Source: Panax quinquefolius
Lineage: Eukaryota; Streptophyta; Magnoliopsida; Apiales; Araliaceae
NCBI GenBank assembly: GCA_020205615.1
Contig: CM035156.1
Coordinates: forward strand, 13,646,123-13,710,122
Length of the DNA stretch: 64,000 nucleotides
Direction: 5' to 3'
Below are positions 1 to 12,355 of this stretch, one piece after another; position 1 is the stretch's first letter, and each line of letters starts with the position of its first letter. Both the position numbers and the translations under genes were made by a program. The notes under the pieces are model-generated. The model made no database searches. It was not told the origin of the DNA and worked only from the letters and a program-made list of their open reading frames with translations.

Positions 1-455
1 GTAATTTTCATCACTATTTCGACCAACTTATCGTCTACGCGGAGTGATGTTGTATTTGGATTATGATTTGAAATACGCAACCCCTTTCAAATACTAATAT
101 GTATCATTATTAACTTTCCAAAGTTATTTGATATATTTTAAATTTAAAAAATTATTAAATATAGTTAATTTTTGAATTTATAGTGTCTTTTAAATAATTC
201 ATATATAATATTAAATTTATATAAATTTTGAATTTTAAAATATTTATAATTACCTTTAAAATTAAATAATATTATTATATTTGAAAAATGCTTATAAATT
301 TGTGATATTGAAAATGTATACTTTGTATTGCCAAAAAAATATATATGGAATTATGCATATACATAAGCTTATTCTTTTGGGTACAAATGGCAGTGTCATC
401 TCTACTAGTTAGCTTCTTCAAACCAGAGATTGGCACCTACTACTATTTTAATAAG

Positions 456-459
<4 letters not shown>

Positions 460-506
<47 letters not shown>
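460..506. repeat. (AT)n microsatellite
   Basis: Uninterrupted AT dinucleotide run of about 47 bases, seen directly. Confidence 0.97.
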
Positions 507-509
<3 letters not shown>

Positions 510-569
510 AGTTCCAAATTAAGTTGTCCAATGAAAGACATACAACATATATAGTATAGTATTGACCTC

Positions 570-572
<3 letters not shown>

Positions 573-613
<41 letters not shown>
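573..613. repeat. (AT)n microsatellite
   Basis: Uninterrupted AT dinucleotide run of about 40 bases, seen directly. Confidence 0.97.
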
Positions 614-615
<2 letters not shown>

Positions 616-1039
616 CTCATCAGAAAAATAACAAGTTGTTACAACCTCCAACTTTGATTTGAATCCAAACCAATAAACTATAGAGTTGGGTGGATACTGT
701 CATTTTCCCTGTTTCAAATTTTAATTTTTATCTTAATTGATTCCACCTTCTACATACTTCTATCAATTTTTAATCATTATTGATACTAAAATATAACACC
801 ATAAATATTGAGTCGTTGTGGTTGGTCCCGAATTAACTCGGAAGTTCAATTTTGATGATTAAATAACTCAAAAGTTTTTTTTATTTTTCTATTTTGTTAC
901 TTTAAAAAGTTCAATTTTTTTTGGGATTTTTCTAGCTTCCCAATCATTAAATTTGAAATTCTTAAACAATTTTTTATTATTATTAATTCTCCTATTTAGC
1001 CAACCCAAAAAGTCATTGAAAGAATGTGCGACTTTTACT

Positions 1040-1041
<2 letters not shown>

Positions 1042-1096
<55 letters not shown>
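1042..1096. repeat. (AT)n tract at the left edge of the inverted-repeat host element
   Basis: AT run of about 55 bases immediately before the left arm. It mirrors the (AT)n run at 57132-57196 beyond the right arm. Confidence 0.95.
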
Positions 1097-1098
<2 letters not shown>

Positions 1099-1374
1099 TC
1101 CATCCAATAAGAATCTACCGCTGCTATGAACATCGTTATAGTAACCCACTTTGTAATCATTGATCAACTTATTGGAAGGCTTAGATTGAATACCATAATT
1201 GTCCAACCGTCACAAGTTTTACCGGCTTTTATTTTAATATATTGCATTACATGGTCGACTGTTGTCATTTTAATTATTTTAAAACGATTTTTTAATATTA
1301 AAATATTCACATAGCATAAATTGTATCTACTTTAGTATGTCTTTTTTACGCATTTCTCCATTTTATAGAATGAC
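1097..1374 (+). repeat. Left arm of host inverted repeat, outer part
   Basis: About 280 bp that match the reverse complement of roughly 27400-27676. A frame of 62 codons (1126-1314) is open here and a similar 61-codon frame is open in the other arm, but both simply follow from the repeated DNA and resemble no protein I know. Compared with the right arm this copy has lost GC-rich motifs (CCGG sites changed to TG/CA-rich forms), as expected from deamination of methylated cytosines. The arm is cut at its 3' side by LTR-A, whose left target duplication is ATGAC at 1370-1374. Confidence 0.75.
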
Positions 1375-3862
1375 TGTGACGCCCCCAAAATTAGGTATAC
1401 GTCACCCATCTTGGGTCGCCACTTACATGGTACATAAATTCAAATACAAACTTAATTATACATCTGTCGTGTAACATACGACAATACATAAACCGAGACT
1501 TCTAATAGAATATTGTCATTTAGACAATATCCATACTCATCGAGTCCTCATTACAATTATTATCACACTATTTCACAGAATAGTGAGGACTACTAATGCT
1601 ATCCTCCGGACCATTACTCCGCTTCCGACTCGTCTCAAACCTATATTCTCATTTCAAGAAGAAACGGTGAAAGAAAGGGTGAGCTCAACTAGCCCAAGAA
1701 GAAATATTATGACTAAGATAATGCGTAATAAATTATCAATAGTCTTCAACAATGTTAAACCGATAAAATACAATAGACAACCAGGTTTAAATGCAATTGA
1801 ATATGCAATCCATTAAAAGAGTCAGTAGAAAATAAAGTCTACTATCTTTTAGGTTTTAAAAGGTTTTCATCAATTTTTATCACTAAGACTCAAATTTTTA
1901 ATGAATAAACCACAATATCTAATCATCCCTATACTCACGGCCAAGAATTTTCATCAAATTATCAATGGTCATGACTATACCAAATCACCCCCGGTCATAA
2001 TCATACCAAAAACTATCCATCATCGCATTACAAAGCCACCGAGGACTTTTGTCACATCATTTATAACAAGCCATGATTATACCGAATGATCCTCTGGTCA
2101 TAATCATACTAAGTTCATCTATGCACGTAGCTAAAGATAACATAATATAACATGAGGATGATGACAATGACATAATAATTCAATAAAATAAGTTCACGAA
2201 TTAATTTATTCAGAACTAATAACGCCCAAATTGTCAACATGATAACGCTTTGTAGAGTAAAATTCAAGAATGATCGTAAGAATATTTTCATGAAAAGATA
2301 TGGATGAAACGCAAATATCAAGAATATTCTACTAATTTCATGGAGTATGTAAGTCAAAGTTTTAACCAACTGGGTATAATAAAGAATGGAATAACAAAGG
2401 AAATCACCACGCATGATTTTTAGAGATGTATACAAAGTTATTCCAACCGAATAATAATAACTAAACCAAAGTCGTGAAATTCACATCGACAGGATGATCC
2501 AATGTAATAATAAATGTGAATAATAAACAATGGAACCTAGGTAAAACACATGTAAAAGATGCATTGATATTAATAAATGTAATAATAAAGAATGGAACTG
2601 TGTCCGTGTAAAACACACGTATGGGATATTCCAATCGTAATAATAAAGAATGAAATAATGTAAGAAGATCACCAAGTATAGGGGATTCACAGATACAAAA
2701 GTTATTCCAATGTAATAAATAAGAATGGAATAATATAAGGATTTCACCAAGTATAGGTACGCACAGATACATGATTATGTATAGGGTATGCCACTTTTAC
2801 AAAAGTTATTCCAATGTAATAATAATGAATGGAATAATGTAAGTTCTCTTCATGAATAAGAAAGAATAATACCCTTTACGCAAGTACAACAAATAATATC
2901 CCTACCGTAAAAGACTTCGGATATCAAAAGTGAAGCACCGTAATACTCTTCTTCTTTCTCTCTATAGATTTTCTCTATAGCTTCTCTCTATAATTTCTCT
3001 CTCTAGTTTCAATGAATTGTAAGAAAATAATGAAAGAATGAGCTTCTATTTATAGGAAAATAGAATGCATAGTAATTAATCCATGAGCAATCCAGCAAAA
3101 TCTTTTAAATAAAATATCATATTGATTTACTTTAACTGACTACGCAAAAATACTATATTCATATTTAAAGCAAAATCTTTTTTAAATAAAATATCATATC
3201 ATATTTATAAAAAAAATTTTTTTAAATAAAATATCATATATTCTACTATTTATATAAAAACATTTTTACTACGCAAACACTACGCAACACTACGCAAAAC
3301 ACTACGCAACACTACGCATAATAAAATATAATATATTCTATTTATGTAATAACTTTAATAAAGTATTGCATTTTATATAAAAAGATGTTTCGCTTTTATT
3401 ACGTTAATAATAATTAATAAAACAAAACGTCATTATCGCTATAATAATTCATATTATTAATCGACAATAATGGAATCAAACTCGACTTCATAACATCATA
3501 ATCAATATAATCAATATTTACTATCAACCAACACATCGACATCGCATTTTACTACTTAGTTCAACAAAGACGAACCCAGAAAACTTCCAAGTTATTTCAA
3601 TAAAATATTTTGTCATTTTCTCAATCCGGCAATAATAATACATTCATGGTCCACCAATGATGATTGAATTGTCTTATTCGAATATTAAGATTTCGCTAAA
3701 CCTAATATTTCACCAATCTAATATAATATAACCACTTACAAACTTTGTCAAAAAAATTATATAAATACTACCCACAACTATATAATATTACCTCAAATTC
3801 ACACCATAATATTAAAAATTATTTCACAAAATTTAAATCTTTATGATAAAATCAATTCGAAG
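1375..3862 (-). repeat. LTR-A: solo LTR of a Ty3/gypsy element, minus strand
   Basis: Begins with the reverse complement of the family's LTR end (TGTGACGCCCCC) and finishes next to the complement of the LTR start (AATCTTTATGATAAAATC). Length about 2.49 kb, similar to the 2.42 and 2.47 kb LTRs of element I. Flanks ATGAC (1370-1374) and ATTAC (3863-3867) form a target duplication with one mismatch. There is no internal region on either side, so this is a solo LTR, the usual product of recombination between two LTRs. A TATA-like box (TATAAATAG on the minus strand) lies at 3045-3053, downstream of which in the transcript sense lie TC-rich and LTR-repeat segments. Confidence 0.8.
3045..3053 (-). 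promoter_or_regulatory. TATA-like box of LTR-A
   Basis: CTATTTATA on the plus strand reads TATAAATAG on the minus strand. The same motif sits at the equivalent place in every full LTR of the block, supporting it as the LTR promoter. Confidence 0.5.
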
Positions 3863-3997
3863 ATTACTTAAACGATTTAATATTAAAATAAAAAATTAAA
3901 AAAAACAAAAATCAATACAAATGGTAATAAAAATTTCTACCGGTAATCTCTCTTCTCCTCTCTAATATAAGTATATAAGTAATGGTATTATAATACA
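3863..3997 (+). repeat. Left arm of host inverted repeat, inner part
   Basis: Matches the reverse complement of about 27276-27400 (shared features: an A/T-rich run, the CTACCGG..TAATCTCT segment, TCTAATATAAGTA and the palindrome GTATTATAATAC at 3985-3996). It continues the arm interrupted by LTR-A. It ends where element I was inserted. Confidence 0.7.
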
Positions 3998-6413
3998 TTG
4001 ATTTTATCAATAAAGATTTAAATTTTGTTTAAATAATTTTTAATATTATGGTGTGAATTTGAGATAATATTATACTGTGGGTAGTATTTATAAATTTTGC
4101 AAAGTATGCAAGTGGTTATATTATATTCGATTGGCTCTGGGAATATTCTGTTTAAAGCAGGAATATTCGACAACTACTCAATCATTGGTGGACCCCACAA
4201 TGTAATTATTATTTGATCGAGAAAACGAAAAAATATTTTATGAAATAACTATGAAGTTTTACCGCTGACATCGCTGAACTACTCTCAGAGTAAAAGTACA
4301 AAGAATAACGTGTGGTCGCATAAAGAAAGACACCAGATCGATTATCGATGCTTATGTGAGAAGTCACCTTTGATTCCATTATCACGATTAATAATATGAA
4401 TTATTATAATGATAATGACGCTTTTGTTTTATTCAGATTATTAACGTAATAAAATGTAAACATCTTTTATATAAAATGTAATACTTTATTAAAGTTATTC
4501 TATAAATGTAATATATATATTATATTTATTACGTTATACGCATAGTGTTTTCGTATAAGTGTGTTTGTTTGATAGTAAAATGTTTTTATATAAATAGAAT
4601 ATATGATATTTTATTTAAAAGATTTTGCTTTTAAATATGGACCGCCGATTAAAGTAAATCAATCTGGACCGCTCATGGATTAATTACTACGCATTCTATT
4701 TTCCTATAAATAAGCTCATTCCTTCATTATTTTCTTACTTAATTCAATCAAACTCTGTAGAGAGAAATTATAGAGAGAAGTTTATAGAGAGAAAATCTAT
4801 AGTAGAGAAAGAAGAAAAGTATTCTCGCTACTTCACTACTTTTGATATTCAAAGTCTTTTTACTAGTAAGGGATATTATTTGTTGTATCCGTAAGGGTGT
4901 TATTCTTTCTTATTCATGAAGAGAACTTCGTTATTCCATTCATTATTATTATTCGTTGAATAACTCGTAAAAGTGGCATACCCTATACATAACTCAGATA
5001 CGCCAGATACCCTATACTTGGTGAAATCCTTATATTATTCCATTCTTATTTATTCTCGTTGAATAACTCAGATACGCCGAATCCCCTATACTTGGTGATC
5101 TTCTTCGTTATTCCATTCTTTATTATTCTCGCTGAATATCCTCGTCTCGTGGTGTTTTACAACCGACCGGGTTCCATTGTTTATTATTCCGCATTTATTA
5201 TTCTCGCTGAATATCCTCGTCGTGTGTTTTACACCCCGATTCGGGTTCCATTGTTTATTATTATTCAAAGATTTATTATTCTCGTTGATCATCCCGCTTT
5301 GTGAATTTCACCGACCCGTTCCGTTATTATTATTCGCTGAATAACTCGCCTATGCTAAGTACCGCATGCACGGTGATTTCTTTTGTTATTCCATTCTTTA
5401 TTATACCCATTAGTTAAAACTTTGACTTCTATACTCCATGAAATTAGTAGAATATCCTCGATATTCATGTTTCATCCAAAGATCTTTTCATGGAAATATT
5501 CTTCCGATCATTCTTGAATTTTACTCTACAAAACAAAGATTCTTGTCGACAATTGACGTTATTAATTCCTCGGATAAAATAATTTTGAACTTGTTTTATT
5601 GAATTATTATGTCATTGTCATCATCCTCATGTTATATTATGTTATCTTCGCTTACGCAAGATAGATGAACTTAGTATGATTATGACTGTGGATCATTCTA
5701 AGATAATCATGGCTTGTTATAAATGATGTGATAAAAGTCCCAAAGGGCCTCAGTAATGCAAGTGATGGATAGTTTTTGGTATGATTATGACCACTGTGGG
5801 TGATTCTAAGATAGTCATTACCATTGATAATTTGATGAAAATCCTCGACCGTGGTATGTGGATGATTAGATATTGTGGTTTATTCATTAAACCGAGTCTT
5901 AGTGATAAAAATTGATGAAAAACTTTTAAAACCTAAAAGATAGTAGATTTTATTTTCTACTTGACTTTTTAATGGATCAGATATTCACCGCAGCTTAAAC
6001 CGGTTGTCTATTGTATTTTATCGCTTTAACATTGTCAAGGCTAATGATAATTTATTCTCGCATTATCTTAGTCATAATATTTCATCGGGCTAGTTGAGCT
6101 CACCCTTTCTTTCACCGTTTTCTTCGTGAAATGAGAATATAGCCGGGACTTAGCTCTGGGAAAAGAGTGATGGTCCCGAAGATAAGATTAGTAGTCCTCA
6201 CTATTCGTTAAATAAAGTGTGACAATAAATGTAATGAGGACTTTTCGAGTATGGATATATTGTCTAAATGACAATATTCCTATTAGAACTCTCGCTTTAT
6301 GTATTGTCGTATGTTACACCTACGTATGTATAATTAAGTTTGTATTTGAATTTATGTACCATGTAAGTGGCGCACCCAAGATGGGTGACGATACCCATTT
6401 TTGGGGCGCCACA
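3998..6413 (+). repeat. 5' LTR of element I
   Basis: Starts at an eroded GATTTTATCAATAAAG, which matches the start of the 3' LTR, and ends GGGGCGCCACA. Length 2.42 kb. TATA-like TATAAATAA at 4705-4713. It is a head-to-head inverted copy of LTR-A, which lies only 135 bp to the left. The open frames here (for example 5059-5304 and its antisense shadow) run across short LTR repeats and are not genes. Confidence 0.8.
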
Positions 6414-6415
6414 CT

Positions 6416-6429
6416 TGGTATCGTCGAGC
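6416..6429 (+). other. Primer binding site of element I
   Basis: TGGTATCGTCGAGC directly after the LTR end resembles the 12-base complement of the initiator methionine tRNA 3' end (TGGTATCAGAGC), with a small insertion. Confidence 0.65.
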
Positions 6430-6599
6430 TTAGGATATGATCCCCGCCGAGATGTGAGATAAGAACTAGAGGGGAGAGACGGGAATTTTTTCGCTAAGAT
6501 GACCTACCTAAATTTATTTGGTATTTAATGGGTCTCACGTAGTATAGGATAATATGTGATATGTTAATTAACCCTTGTTTTGTGATGTTGTTTGAGAAT

Positions 6600-7690
6600 G
6601 GCATCCAAAATGCCGAGATAAGCAATGAAGCACATGAGAGTGTTGATTCATTTCAAACAAAAGGTAACGCACCAACAACACGATAATAATCATATCGGTG
6701 GCAACGGCCATCGTAACAATGATAACCATCGTGGGGAAATTATCATGTTAAGAATGGTAACCACTTCTGTGGTAATCATGGCAAAGATAATAGAAGTGGA
6801 AATTGCAAGAAGAGAAGGTCATTTAGCTCAATTTTGTTGTGCACCAAAGTCAAGTCTATGGGACGGTGGCACCAAAGGTGGATATGGACAAAACAAAGTC
6901 GTTGGTTTTAGGAAGTGCATTTTTTCATGACTTCTCAAAAAGCGAGTAAACGAAACGGGTTAGCATCAAGTTAGTTAATTATAAATCATAAGTCTATACC
7001 TTATAAGATAATTTGTCTCTACCCATTATTTTTATCTCTTGCTTATGCTCAACGCTTAAATTTGACTCCGAGAAGTTAGACTTTGACTTATGGTCAAACT
7101 TCGTTAAGAGGAGCCTTCGTTATCGCTTACTATTTTTAAATCTTGTTTGATTCAAATAAACACTTTCACGCTAATTCGTCGATCTTATCTTTTGAAAATA
7201 CTTGCCTTTGATGTGATTTTAGGAATCAATTGGTTAACTACTCATCATGCTTTTCAGTAAGGTTGTTAGCTTTTATATTCATAACCAACCCTGTTATAGC
7301 GTAATTCAAAGTAACCAAACTACTAAAGTCAATTCATCGTTATATCAAGCCATAAGTAAAGAGCCCCAACCTTTCGTTGTTGACTTCCTTGTGTGGAATG
7401 CACCAAGCCGCACTTTTTCAGAGGCTTACATCGTGAATGAAGATGGCAAGTTGATAGGTATCATTGTGAGGTGCTATCCAGTTAAGGGATGAAGTCACAG
7501 CTTGGTATCAATGTGACGACTATCCAAGTCTTGGACGAGAGTAACAGCTTTGAATGATATTTCTATCATTAATAAATTTCTTGACGATTCTTGAAGACTT
7601 TCTAGCCTACTTAGAGAGCGTGAAATCGAATTTTGTATTGACCCCAAAGACAAAAACCCATTTCTTAAACCTCAAATATTTCTTCAACTA
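6600..7690 (+). pseudogene. gag-pol remnants of element I (nucleocapsid, protease, start of RT)
   Basis: Pieces of the Tekay-like polyprotein appear in different frames. Near 6785-6850 a knuckle remnant reads REGHLAQFC, lacking its first cysteine pair. Near 7025-7110 are protease-region words related to those of E2 (AQRLNL-type), interrupted by stops. Around 7210-7290 follows the linker that precedes RT. Near 7620-7690 lies EREIEFCIDPKDKNPF, equivalent to the start of RT (EREVEFFIDLEPGTK in E2). The 81-codon frame at 7247-7492 covers part of this. Most of gag upstream is missing. This copy is defunct; boundaries are approximate. Confidence 0.6.
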
Positions 7691-9838
7691 AAAGGATACA
7701 TTTACGAGGATTATGATGAAAGTCATAATAAAAGCATTGGACTAATGAAAATCATGGGTATATGAAGTATTAGTAAGTGTTATGATGAGTTATGTTGGTT
7801 ATTATGTGAAAACATGAAAGTTTCTTAGAAATCACAAAGAGTTGAAAATCGATTTTGGTGAAAAACGAATATGAAATTCAATTGACCATATCTCCTATTA
7901 TATTTTGAATTTTTGAATGTGGTCAAGTCCTAGAGTTAGATCTATGAGTTACCTAACTAATCCAAGTGGAATTACTGGAAAAGGTGTTGTAGATTTTGTG
8001 TGGACTGATTTTAGCAAAGGAGTGCAAAGCTGCAAAACCAAAAAAGTCACGCCATGATTTTAGAGGGGCTGTTTCGGCCACTTAAATTATGAGAGAAAAT
8101 TCTGGCCTTTTGGGACATGAAGGTATATGGTATAAAGTACCTCCTGTCCAAAAATGAGCTCATTCTCGACTTAAAATGAGCAAGTTATGACTATTTCAAT
8201 ATTTAGGTTTTTCCGATTTAAAAATGCTATAACCTGAGTTCTATAACTCCCATGACCATGAAATTTAAACTCGAGGCTCACATTAACATGTGTAAGGTCC
8301 TGCCAAGATTTGGGAATTTTGGAGTTAAACTTGAGGTAGCTAATTTTTAAGGAATTAATTAGAAATTGATTTTTGAAAATAGTAAATGAATTTTAAAAAT
8401 TTCGAGAAAAATATATTTTCATTATGGGACTATATTATGCTAAATCCCAGAAAAGAAATATTTTTGGGACTGATTTGGTATTTTTCATGAAAATAGTTTA
8501 GTTACTTAACATATGAGTTAAATATGTTATGTGAAGTAATAAAAGTTGAAAATAGGATTTTATGGCTAGAGAATCCTATATATAGTATATGCATATTTTT
8601 TTGATGAGGATTTGATAATTGGTGATGATATCTTATGAGTATGGCATTTTGAATGATTAAATGCATTATATGGTAAAGCGCGAAACAATCGAGATAAATT
8701 GTTTATAAATTTAAGAAGTGATTAAAATATTGTTATAATATTAATGATATTAGATTATGAGATTATTAAGTGATTGATAACATGGGGATATTCTTGAACT
8801 CGGATAAATTATATTATAAATGTTTAATATTTATCCTTTATCTCATTTGATCGATTCTTTATATCATTATCCTCATGTTTATATTACGTTGAAAGTCATC
8901 TCGTGGTCTCAGAAGTATGCATAGATGGACTTGGTATGATTATGACCGTGGATTGTTTTGTATAATCATAACCGTAATTGAAAACACAATTATTCTTTGG
9001 CCAGAAGTAGTGCATTCGCCGTCGTGATACTAATGGATAATTGGTGGTGTATGGATAATTTGTGGTCGTGATACTAATGAATACACGATTATCTTCGTCG
9101 AAGTGTATGGATAATTTGTGGTCGGATACTAATGAATACACGATTATCTTCGCCGAAAGTGTATGGATAATTTGTGGTCGTGATACTAATGAATACACAA
9201 TTATCTTTTCGTCAGTAGTGTATGGATAATTTGTGGTCGTGATACTAATGAATACACGATTATCTTCTTTCGTCAGAAGGTATGGATAATTTGTGGTCGT
9301 GATACTAATGAATACACGATTATCTTCGTCGTAGTGTATGGATAATTTGTGGTCGTGATACTAATGAATACACGATTATCTTCGATTATCTTCATATCAG
9401 TAGTGCATGGATAATTCGTGGTCGTGATACTAATGAATATCATCGCCCAGAAAAGGTGGATGATTCGATGATATGGATTAATTATCGAGCCGAGTCTCAA
9501 AGAATGAAATATTAATTCATGGATGTGGTAAAAGTCATCTTCGTCAGAAGTAGTATCGATAGACTTGGTATGATTACGACCAAGGATTATTCTAAGATAA
9601 TCATGATCAGATTGAAAAAAAACACTAATATCCTCGCCAAGAAAGGTATGGATAATTCGTGGTCGTGATACTATTAAGTCAAAGCCTCAAAGATTATTGG
9701 TTTTATAGCTTGTATATCTTCGCCAGAAAGCAAAAGATGAATTGTTAATGAATATCTTCGCGGATTGCAAAGATGAATTTAATATTTTTAACGATAAAGG
9801 TATTCAAGGTATCCTCACCTCTTTATCATATCGTGTAC
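7691..9838 (+). other. Foreign segment replacing the pol gene of element I
   Basis: Between the truncated RT start and the polypurine tract there is no coding similarity. 7700-8880 is AT-rich and reads like LTR or untranslated retrotransposon sequence unlike the other LTRs here. From about 8880 it resembles, in plus orientation, the segment of E1-type LTRs seen reversed at about 28220-28500 (TGGACTTGGTATGATTATGACC, then GATACTAATGAATA words), but expanded into a tandem array. So part of an E1-like LTR seems to have been captured. Source and mechanism are inferred. Confidence 0.45.
9047..9455. repeat. Minisatellite, about 56-bp unit, seven copies
   Basis: Units begin GTGTATGGATAATTTGTGG at about 9047, 9103, 9159, 9218, 9279, 9334 and 9403. 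Each continues with TCGTGATACTAATGAATAC and ends in a variable GATTATCTTCGTC part. Spacing runs from 55 to 69 bases. The 100- and 75-codon minus-strand frames across it are products of the repeat, not genes. Confidence 0.92.
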
Positions 9839-9868
9839 GCACTCTAATTTCGAGGGCTTAAATTCCAT

Positions 9869-9880
9869 AAGGAGGGGAGA
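9869..9880 (+). other. Polypurine tract of element I
   Basis: AAGGAGGGGAGA directly before the 3' LTR, preceded by a remnant of the conserved end of pol (TTTCGAGGGC..AAATTCCATAAGG), as in E1, E2 and E3. Confidence 0.7.
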
Positions 9881-9881
9881 T

Positions 9882-12355
9882 CAGGAGACCCAGATTTTAT
9901 CAATAAAGATTTAAATTTTGTTTAAATAATTTTTAATATTATGGTGTGAATTTGAGATAATATTATAGTTGTGGGTAGTATTTATAAATTTTGCAAAGTA
10001 TGCAAGTGGTTATATTATATTCGATTGGTCTGGGAATATTTGGTTTAGCAGGAATATTCAGACAACTACTCAATCATTGGTGGACCCCACAATGTAATTA
10101 TTCATTTGATCGAGAAAACGACAAAAAATATTTTATTGAAATAACTACGGAAGTTTTACCGTTGATATCGCTGAACTACTCTAAGTAGTAAAAAAGTACA
10201 AAGAATACGTGTGGTTGCATAAGACACACCAGATCGATTATCGATGCTTATGTGAGAAGTCACTCAATTTGATTCCATTATCACGATTAATAATATGAAT
10301 TATTATAATGATAATGACGCTTTTGTTTTATTCAGATTATTAACGTAATAAAATGTAAACATCTTTTATATAAAAAATGTAATACTTTATTAAAGTTATT
10401 CTATAAATGTAATATATTATATTTTATTATGATAAGTAGTATAAGTTTAGCAAAAGTTGTTTTGCATAGTGTTGCATAAGTGTTTGCATAGTAAAATGTT
10501 TTTATATAAAAGAATATATGATATTTTATTTAAAAGATTTGCTTTTTTAAATATGGACCGCCGATTAAAGTAAATCAACTGGACCGCTCATGGATTAATT
10601 ACTATGCATTCTATTTTCCTATAAATAAGCTCATTCCTTCATTATTTTCTTACTTAATTCACCAAACTCTAGAGAGAGAAATTATAGAGAAGTTTATAGA
10701 GAGAAAATCTATGTAGAGAAAGAAGAAGAGTATTCTCGTACTTCACTACTTTGATATCCAAAGGTCTTTTACGGTAAGGGATATTATTTGTTAAAATTCG
10801 TAAGTGGGTGTTATTCTTTCTTATTCATGAAGAGAACTTCGTTATTCCATTCATTATTATTCGTTGAATAACTCGTAAAAGTGGTATACCCTATACATAA
10901 CCTCGATACGCCAGATACCCTATACTTGGTGAAATCCTTATATTATTCCATTCTTATTTATTCATTGAATAACTCAGATATACGCCGAATCCCCTATACT
11001 TGGTGATCTTCTTCTCGTTATTCCATTCTTTATTATTCGTTGGAATATCCCGTCTGTGTGTTTTACACCGACCGGTTCCATTGTTTATTATTCCGCATTT
11101 ATTATTCTCGTTGAATATCCCGTCTGTGTGTTTTTACACCGATTCGGTTCCATTGTTTATTATTCAAGATTTATTATTCTCGTTGATCATCCCGCTTGGT
11201 GAATTTCACCGACCGTTCCGTTATTATTATTCTCGTTGAATAACTCGCTCATGCGCAAGCACCGCATGCACGGTGATTTCTTTTGTTATTCCATTCTTTA
11301 TTATACCCAAATTGGTTAAAACTTTGACTTCTATACTCCATGAAATTAGTAGAATATCCTCGATATTTCATGCTTCATCCAAAGATCTTTTCATGGAAAT
11401 ATTCTTCGATCATTCTTGAATTTTACTCTACAAAACAAAGATTTGTCGACAATTTGGACGTTAATAATTCCTCGGATAAAATAATTTTGAACTTGTTTTA
11501 TTGAATTATTATGTCATCATCATCATCCTCATGTTATATTATGTTATCTTCGCTTACGTGCATAGATGAACTTAGTATGATTATGACTGTGGATCATTCT
11601 AAGATAATCACGGCTTTGTTATAAATGATGTGATAAAAGTCCTCAAAGGGCCTCAGAATGCAAATGATGGATAGTTTTTGGTATGATTATGACTGTGGGT
11701 GATTCGTAAGATAGTCACGACCATTGATAATTTGATGAAAATCCTCGATCGTGGGGTATGAGGATGATTAGATATTGTGGTTTATTCATTAAATCGAGTC
11801 TTAGTGATAAAAATTGATGAAAACCTTTAAAACCTAAAAGATAGTAGATTTTATTTTCTACTTGACTCTTTTAATGGATCAGATATTCCACCGCAGCTTA
11901 AACCGGTTGTCTATTGTATTTTATCGCTTAACATCGTTGAAGGCTAATGATAATTTATTCTCGCATTATCTTAGTCATAATATTTTTATCGGGCTAGTTG
12001 AGCTCACCCTTTCTTTCACCTTTTCTCTGTGAAATGAGAATATAGCCGGGACTTAGAAGCCTGGGAAAAGAGTGATGGTCCCAAGATAAGATTAGTAGTC
12101 CTCACTATTCTCGTTAAATAGTGTGACAATAAATGTAATGAGGACTCTTGAGTTGGATATGGATATTGAACTCTAAATGACAATATTCCTATTAGAACTC
12201 TTGTATTTATTTATGTGTCGTGGCGACCCAAGATGTTTACACATAATACTTATAATGTATAATTAAGTTTGTATAATTGAATTTATGTACCATATTTTGT
12301 AATATTTTGTAATATTATTAACCCAAGTATTAATATTTTGGGTGACGATATATAT
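9882..12355 (+). repeat. 3' LTR of element I
   Basis: Matches 3998-6413 along its length: AGATTTTATCAATAAAG start, TATA-like box at 10620-10628, the CTCTCTTT/TATTCGTTG repeats and the final GTGACGATA. The last 20 bases (..GGGGCGCCACA) are missing, and the segment 12210-12355 is rearranged: GGCGACCCAAGATG appears before the place it should occupy, and AT-rich TAATATT words are inserted. Confidence 0.75.

Larger units (their letters stand above)
1..1041. other. AT-rich spacer without a recognisable gene
   Basis: No open frame here resembles a known protein. The short open frames run through (AT)n tracts and translate to Ile-Tyr repeats. The stretch holds two microsatellites (listed separately) and otherwise plain AT-rich sequence up to a third (AT)n tract that marks the edge of the nested transposon block. 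Confidence 0.7.
3998..12355 (+). mobile_element. Element I: internally deleted Ty3/gypsy retrotransposon
   Basis: Two direct LTRs (3998-6413 and 9882-12355) enclose an internal part of only about 3.5 kb. After the 5' LTR comes a PBS-like TGGTATCGTCGAGC; before the 3' LTR comes a purine tract. The internal part keeps short pieces of gag (zinc-knuckle), protease and the first residues of RT, but no RT catalytic core, RNase H or integrase. In their place lies a foreign 2.1 kb segment with a minisatellite. It could move only with enzymes supplied by a relative. The outer ends are eroded, so no target duplication could be read. Confidence 0.75.

Noticed and set aside
345..554. Open frames rich in Ile-Tyr repeats (also 57040-57228, 62340-62594 tail, 63702-63887)
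   Set aside because: They are translations of (AT)n microsatellites with no protein resemblance.
1126..1314. A 62-codon frame with a similar 61-codon frame at 27469-27654 on the other strand
   Set aside because: The similarity follows from the inverted-repeat DNA. Sequence is AT-driven and hydrophobic, with no known family. Conservation as protein cannot be shown from two copies of a repeat.
9047..9455. CRISPR-like regular array
   Set aside because: Repeats are contiguous with no unique spacers, in a plant transposon.
8896..9500. Minus-strand frames with repeated YSLVSRPQIIH
   Set aside because: Product of the 56-bp minisatellite; not a repeat protein gene.
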